Origin: Baylisascaris procyonis
Taxonomy: Eukaryota > Nematoda > Chromadorea > Rhabditida > Ascarididae
Direction of reading: 5' to 3'
Assembly: GCA_037389465.1 (NCBI GenBank)
Contig: JAZARR010000078.1
Location: 434,001-498,000, forward strand
Length of the DNA: 64,000 bases
Notes under the pieces: generated by a model
Database searches by the model: none
What the model was told of the DNA's origin: nothing
Seen by the model: only the letters and a program-made list of their open reading frames with translations
Shown: positions 60,601 through 64,000 of the stretch, piece after piece
Position numbering within the stretch: position 1 is the first letter of the stretch
Layout of the letters: each line of letters starts with the position of its first letter
Made by a program: the position numbers and the translations under genes

Positions 60601-61769
60601 ATTTTAGTGCTAATAAGCATAATGCAATAAATCGGGCATCACATGACATGTGGATCGTCGTCAAATCAGCCATTCTAACAGAATCCAATATTGAAGAAAC
60701 AGCAGGTAGCAAAACGTTTCATTAGCACCTAGTTGCAAGATATAGCTGCAATCAGGAAAAGAGCAAAAAAGAAGTGGCAACAGGATAATATGCGCCCAGG
60801 GTGGCAACGAACAAGATGCAAACGCGATGGCAAGAGAAAACGAGAGAAGGCAATCAACACAGTGTAGCGTTTACCCATGTACCTGTCAAAAAACAGAAAA
60901 AAAAACATTATGCACCATTAAATTATGCTAATCTTTGGCTCACCCGAGTGACACTTTGCAATTATGCTCCTAAACAATAAAACACTCGTATAAAAAACGT
61001 TCAAAACATTGCTACTACGACAAGCAAAACGAAAACGCAACTCTTCAGTGAGGTACTTCCTTATCAGTGCTTTAAAATGGTCAAATCTCCCTTAACAGTA
61101 CCTCAACATGGTCAAATATCTTCGAAAAGAATGGGACTGATGACATCAGAATACGCTAGTTGAGATATTGCCTTAATGTAAAAGTGGTTTTAAAAGTGTG
61201 AAGTCGTTTTCTGCTAATAGATGCACATACTCCCACAGCATCCATAAACTAGTGCACATACGACGAAAGGGACTGAACTACATTTAAGTTCTAACTTCAT
61301 GGGCCAGACTTTTCGGAGAGAAACGAACCTCACTGCATAATTGCGGATAGCAAAAAAAAATCTAGTGAAACCCGAGCAACGCCATCTGTGTTCGTCAGTC
61401 ACGTTAGTCCACCTTTGCATCAGCACCGCGTTTGAACAGTTTATTTATGAGCTGAAAGAGATATCTGGCAAGCGCGAAAAGACACAAAGCCTGCCTAATA
61501 GCCGCACTCTTCATCAATACCGAGGTGCGTATAAATGACGGCAGATGGAAAACGTGCACTCTCGGCCAATGGATTCCTATCCCATTTTTCTCCGTTCATA
61601 CTAAAAATCCAACAGTGACTGGTCAGCGTCGGTATCATTTTTGATCATCTACATCATTCTTTCGCTGCTGCACTACTCCAGACCAATGTGATATGCTACT
61701 GTTAAGAATACGTCCTACTTCGGGTCCGGTGCATTCCACAAATACTGTTTCAGTAGGTGCTAAGAGTTA
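60601..61769. other. Intergenic, no gene seen
   Basis: Spacer between the tandem array and the duplicated egl-21 block. I looked for copies of egl-21 exons 1 and 2 and found none. A 65-codon plus frame at 61341-61538 has no family. Confidence 0.55.
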
Positions 61770-61844
61770 AGGTCAGATAATCGCCGCCACTCAAATGAAG
61801 TGTAAGGCTGGAGACGAGTACTGAAGCGTCACCTGAATTTGCAG

Positions 61845-62003
61845 AAACCACAGGATCGAGGATGGCTAACGGGTCGCGCGAATGCAAATGGCGTTGATCT
61901 GAATCGTGATTTTCCTGATTTAGATAGCCTGTACTATTATTTCGAACAAAATAAGGTGCCTCGCTATGATCACCTCTTAGAGCTATTCTCCGATGAAAAA
62001 CAG
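61845..62003 (+). CDS. Copy of egl-21 exon 3
   Basis: Same translation as 53134-53292 ([10 protein letters not shown]), intact splice sites and phase 0 at both ends. Confidence 0.7.
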
Positions 62004-62703
62004 GTAATAAATAACCTATCGTAATTGTTATTTGCAAATTGTCAAACTTCAAACGTTCGAGTCCCTCAACGAGCGTTTTACTAATTATTTGATTGCTTTA
62101 GATACTTCTTTTGATTAGCAATTTATGTTGCATCTATTCTTTGTTGAAGACAAATCCATATATTATTGGCTGAAAACAAACTGAAAGCTATGATAGAAAG
62201 GAAAGGGAAAAGAAGGACAGCATATTGTGATGAGAGCATTCGTTTCACTTAGCTGAAGAGCTTTAATGTTGATTCTTTTTGAAAATACACAAGCAACAGA
62301 AGGAAATGACAAGCGAAAAGCCGCTTGTAAAGTGAATCTCGCATCCTATAAGTCTTCATATAAAAAATGTTGAAACTTATTTGTGTTATAGCGAGAGCAT
62401 GACACCACTTCGCGTTTTCGGTTCCCTTCTCACTCAGTCCCACAACTAAAGTCGAACAGATCAGAGCCGTTTTTGGCTCCGCTCGTTTCCTGCATAGGAA
62501 TTATCCAGCAACAAAGTATTCTACATGAAGAGTAGAGAAGCCACAAATACTAAAACGACGTTTCAGAAGAAACACAACAAGAATTACTCTTTCGGGAATA
62601 ACGGTTTATAAGAAAAGAAAATTTGAATATTGAGAGCTTTTCGTTAATCACTTCAGTAGGTTCTTTTGTTCGCTTGTTTAGCAGTTCCAGTCATTATTTG
62701 CAG

Positions 62704-62867
62704 CATCAACCGGAAGTGCAGGCAGTCGGCCGATGGATCCTTTCGCTGCCGTTTGTATTATCAGCGAATCTCCACGAAGGAGACCTTGTAGCAAACTATC
62801 CGTTCGATTTAGCACCTGTTGCCAATGCAAACCAATACGCCAGGTCACCAGACGATGAAACGTTCAG
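62704..62867 (+). CDS. Copy of egl-21 exon 4
   Basis: Same translation as 53993-54156, including the third zinc-ligand His, with intact TTTGCAG acceptor and GTATTT donor. Confidence 0.7.
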
Positions 62868-63507
62868 GTATTTCATTGTATGATTTCGTTCTCTACTTTA
62901 TAGATAAGGAAGGCCAGATCCGAATCAACATTGTTAGGTTAGGATACATATAAAGAACTTATTTATTGCGAATATTGCTACATAGAACTTCGAGCGGGTT
63001 CAGCGCATGGTTCTGAAGTCTCAAATTTAGTTGTAAAATGTCGTTTAACATAGCAGCTATTTCCGAATTGCCAAAGGCAGATATGATGCCTACGTGCAGC
63101 CATTCTGTGTTCATGGTGGCGATATTTTGAAATGTTGAGCTAAATAACAGGCATATGACGACCCAATTGGTTTATTTCCCATGGAGCATTCATATTGGGA
63201 TATCGTACGTAAACATCCCAATATGAGTGTACGTAAATATCCCAACATATTGGAATTAGATGATATCTTTTGGTACACTTCACTGGTTTCTACAAGCGGT
63301 TGACAGGGATTCTTTTGTTTTCAATGCTAGCTCCACTGCATTACGGTAGATATATAGGAAATCTCATAAGTGATATTTTTTCTTTCAGTAAATATTAATA
63401 CTGCAAGTGAGGTGTTGAATTGCCTCTCTAGTTTCTCTTACCGTTTCTTTCATCACTTATGTTCATTAGCAAATGAGCTGTTTTGACAACAAATAGTAAT
63501 ACTTGAG

Positions 63508-63605
63508 GTATCTGGCCCAACGGTATGCGAGCAATCACGCGCATATGGCGAAAAATGACCACGCACCATGTGACGGCTCTGCACGAGACGCTTTTGCCCA
63601 ACAAG
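63508..63605 (+). CDS. Copy of egl-21 exon 5
   Basis: Same as 54797-54894, including the unusual ACTTGAG acceptor. Confidence 0.65.
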
Positions 63606-63926
63606 GTCTGTCCACTATTTTCTTGCCCACGTTTATTATTTGTCTCTGCAATTTTTAAATAAACTATCTTCATTTAGCTGCTTTCTCTAACGTTTAACGT
63701 GACAAAAATGGCGAAGATTTTCCACTAAAAATCAGAATCGCTCACTGCGATGAACCGATGTGGAGCTGATTATAATATATGTTCACTTCTGGAGAGGTTC
63801 CATAGAGAACATATATTTATGAAACGAATATTTTTCGCATTTCAACGGAACTTAAATAAAAACAAGCAGTGCAGTAGATTTTAAAGTCGTTTGCAGTACG
63901 AATCTCTCAGTTTCTTATTTTTGCAG

Positions 63927-64000
63927 GCGGCATAACAAACGGTGCTCAGTGGTACTCGGTATCTGGCGGTATGCAAGACTTCAACTACCTGGCTACGAAT
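63927..64000 (+). CDS. Copy of egl-21 exon 6 (partial, window end)
   Basis: Same as the first 74 bases of 55216-55397, up to Asn-Tyr-Leu-Ala-Thr-Asn, just before the catalytic Glu codon, which lies beyond the window. Confidence 0.7.

Larger units (their letters stand above)
61770..64000 (+). pseudogene. egl-21: Partial egl-21 copy (exons 3 to 6), cut by the window end
   Basis: Direct copy of 53059-55289 with offset 8711. It contains exon 3 (61845-62003), exon 4 (62704-62867), exon 5 (63508-63605) and the first 74 bases of exon 6 (63927-64000), with the same splice sites and no visible change in sequence. It lacks the signal peptide, the first two zinc ligands (His94, Glu97) and any visible start. 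Read alone it cannot give a working secreted enzyme, though it could provide extra exons if spliced to another promoter. Whatever follows exon 6 is beyond the window. An assembly duplication is a serious alternative. Confidence 0.85.

Noticed and set aside
59613..60712. Cluster of 60-111-codon minus-strand frames as a gene family
   Set aside because: Their similarity to each other follows the degenerate tandem array of the DNA and not protein conservation.
61341..61538. Possible new first exon for the partial egl-21 copy
   Set aside because: The translation is neither a signal peptide nor like CPE residues 1-148, and no in-phase donor leading to 61845 was evident.
1..64000. CRISPR arrays, bacterial operons, tRNA or rRNA genes
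   Set aside because: No regularly spaced identical repeats with unique spacers, no clustered uninterrupted genes and no tRNA B-box with matching arms were seen; the content is eukaryotic.

Overview
The window looks like nuclear DNA of a nematode, most likely a strongylid (hookworm-like, clade V) worm. The main evidence is two intron-rich protein genes that I could rebuild exon by exon. Their introns are long and start with GT. Their 3' splice sites are mostly the short T-rich CAG/TAG type of nematodes, and both have trans-splice-like acceptors just before the start codon. Coding DNA is sparse, and the spacers are AT-rich with decayed retroelements, microsatellites and hairpins. The genus is inference.

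Layout. 1-14.9 kb: no convincing gene; a large CA microsatellite, a small degenerate repeat family and a pair of adjacent hairpins. 14.9-17.5 kb: a frameshifted CR1/jockey-type non-LTR retrotransposon on the minus strand (endonuclease and reverse transcriptase). 17.5-23.3 kb: no gene, two doubtful exon-like ORFs. 23.3-24.6 kb: an internally deleted Ty3/Gypsy LTR retrotransposon in which gag runs straight into the integrase tail. 26.3 kb: a perfect 26-bp inverted repeat. 26.7-40.0 kb, minus strand: a complete nine-exon ERGIC2-like gene (ER-Golgi cargo shuttling). 40.0-50.0 kb: a 10-kb intergenic stretch without a gene, carrying a hammerhead-like motif of the kind found with Penelope-like elements. 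50.0-58.7 kb, plus strand: a complete nine-exon carboxypeptidase E gene (egl-21 orthologue). 59.8-60.6 kb: a degenerate tandem array. 61.77-64.0 kb: an apparently identical direct copy of the middle of the carboxypeptidase gene (exons 3 to 6), running off the window end.

How the genes relate. The two genes are head to head, about 10 kb apart. Both products act in the secretory pathway: ERGIC2 cycles between ER and Golgi, and carboxypeptidase E trims basic residues from neuropeptide precursors in dense-core vesicles. Nothing in the sequence shows that they are co-regulated. The item most worth a second look is the 2.2-kb-plus duplication inside egl-21: it is either a very recent partial gene duplication or an assembly artefact. 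No CRISPR array, operon, tRNA or rRNA was seen.
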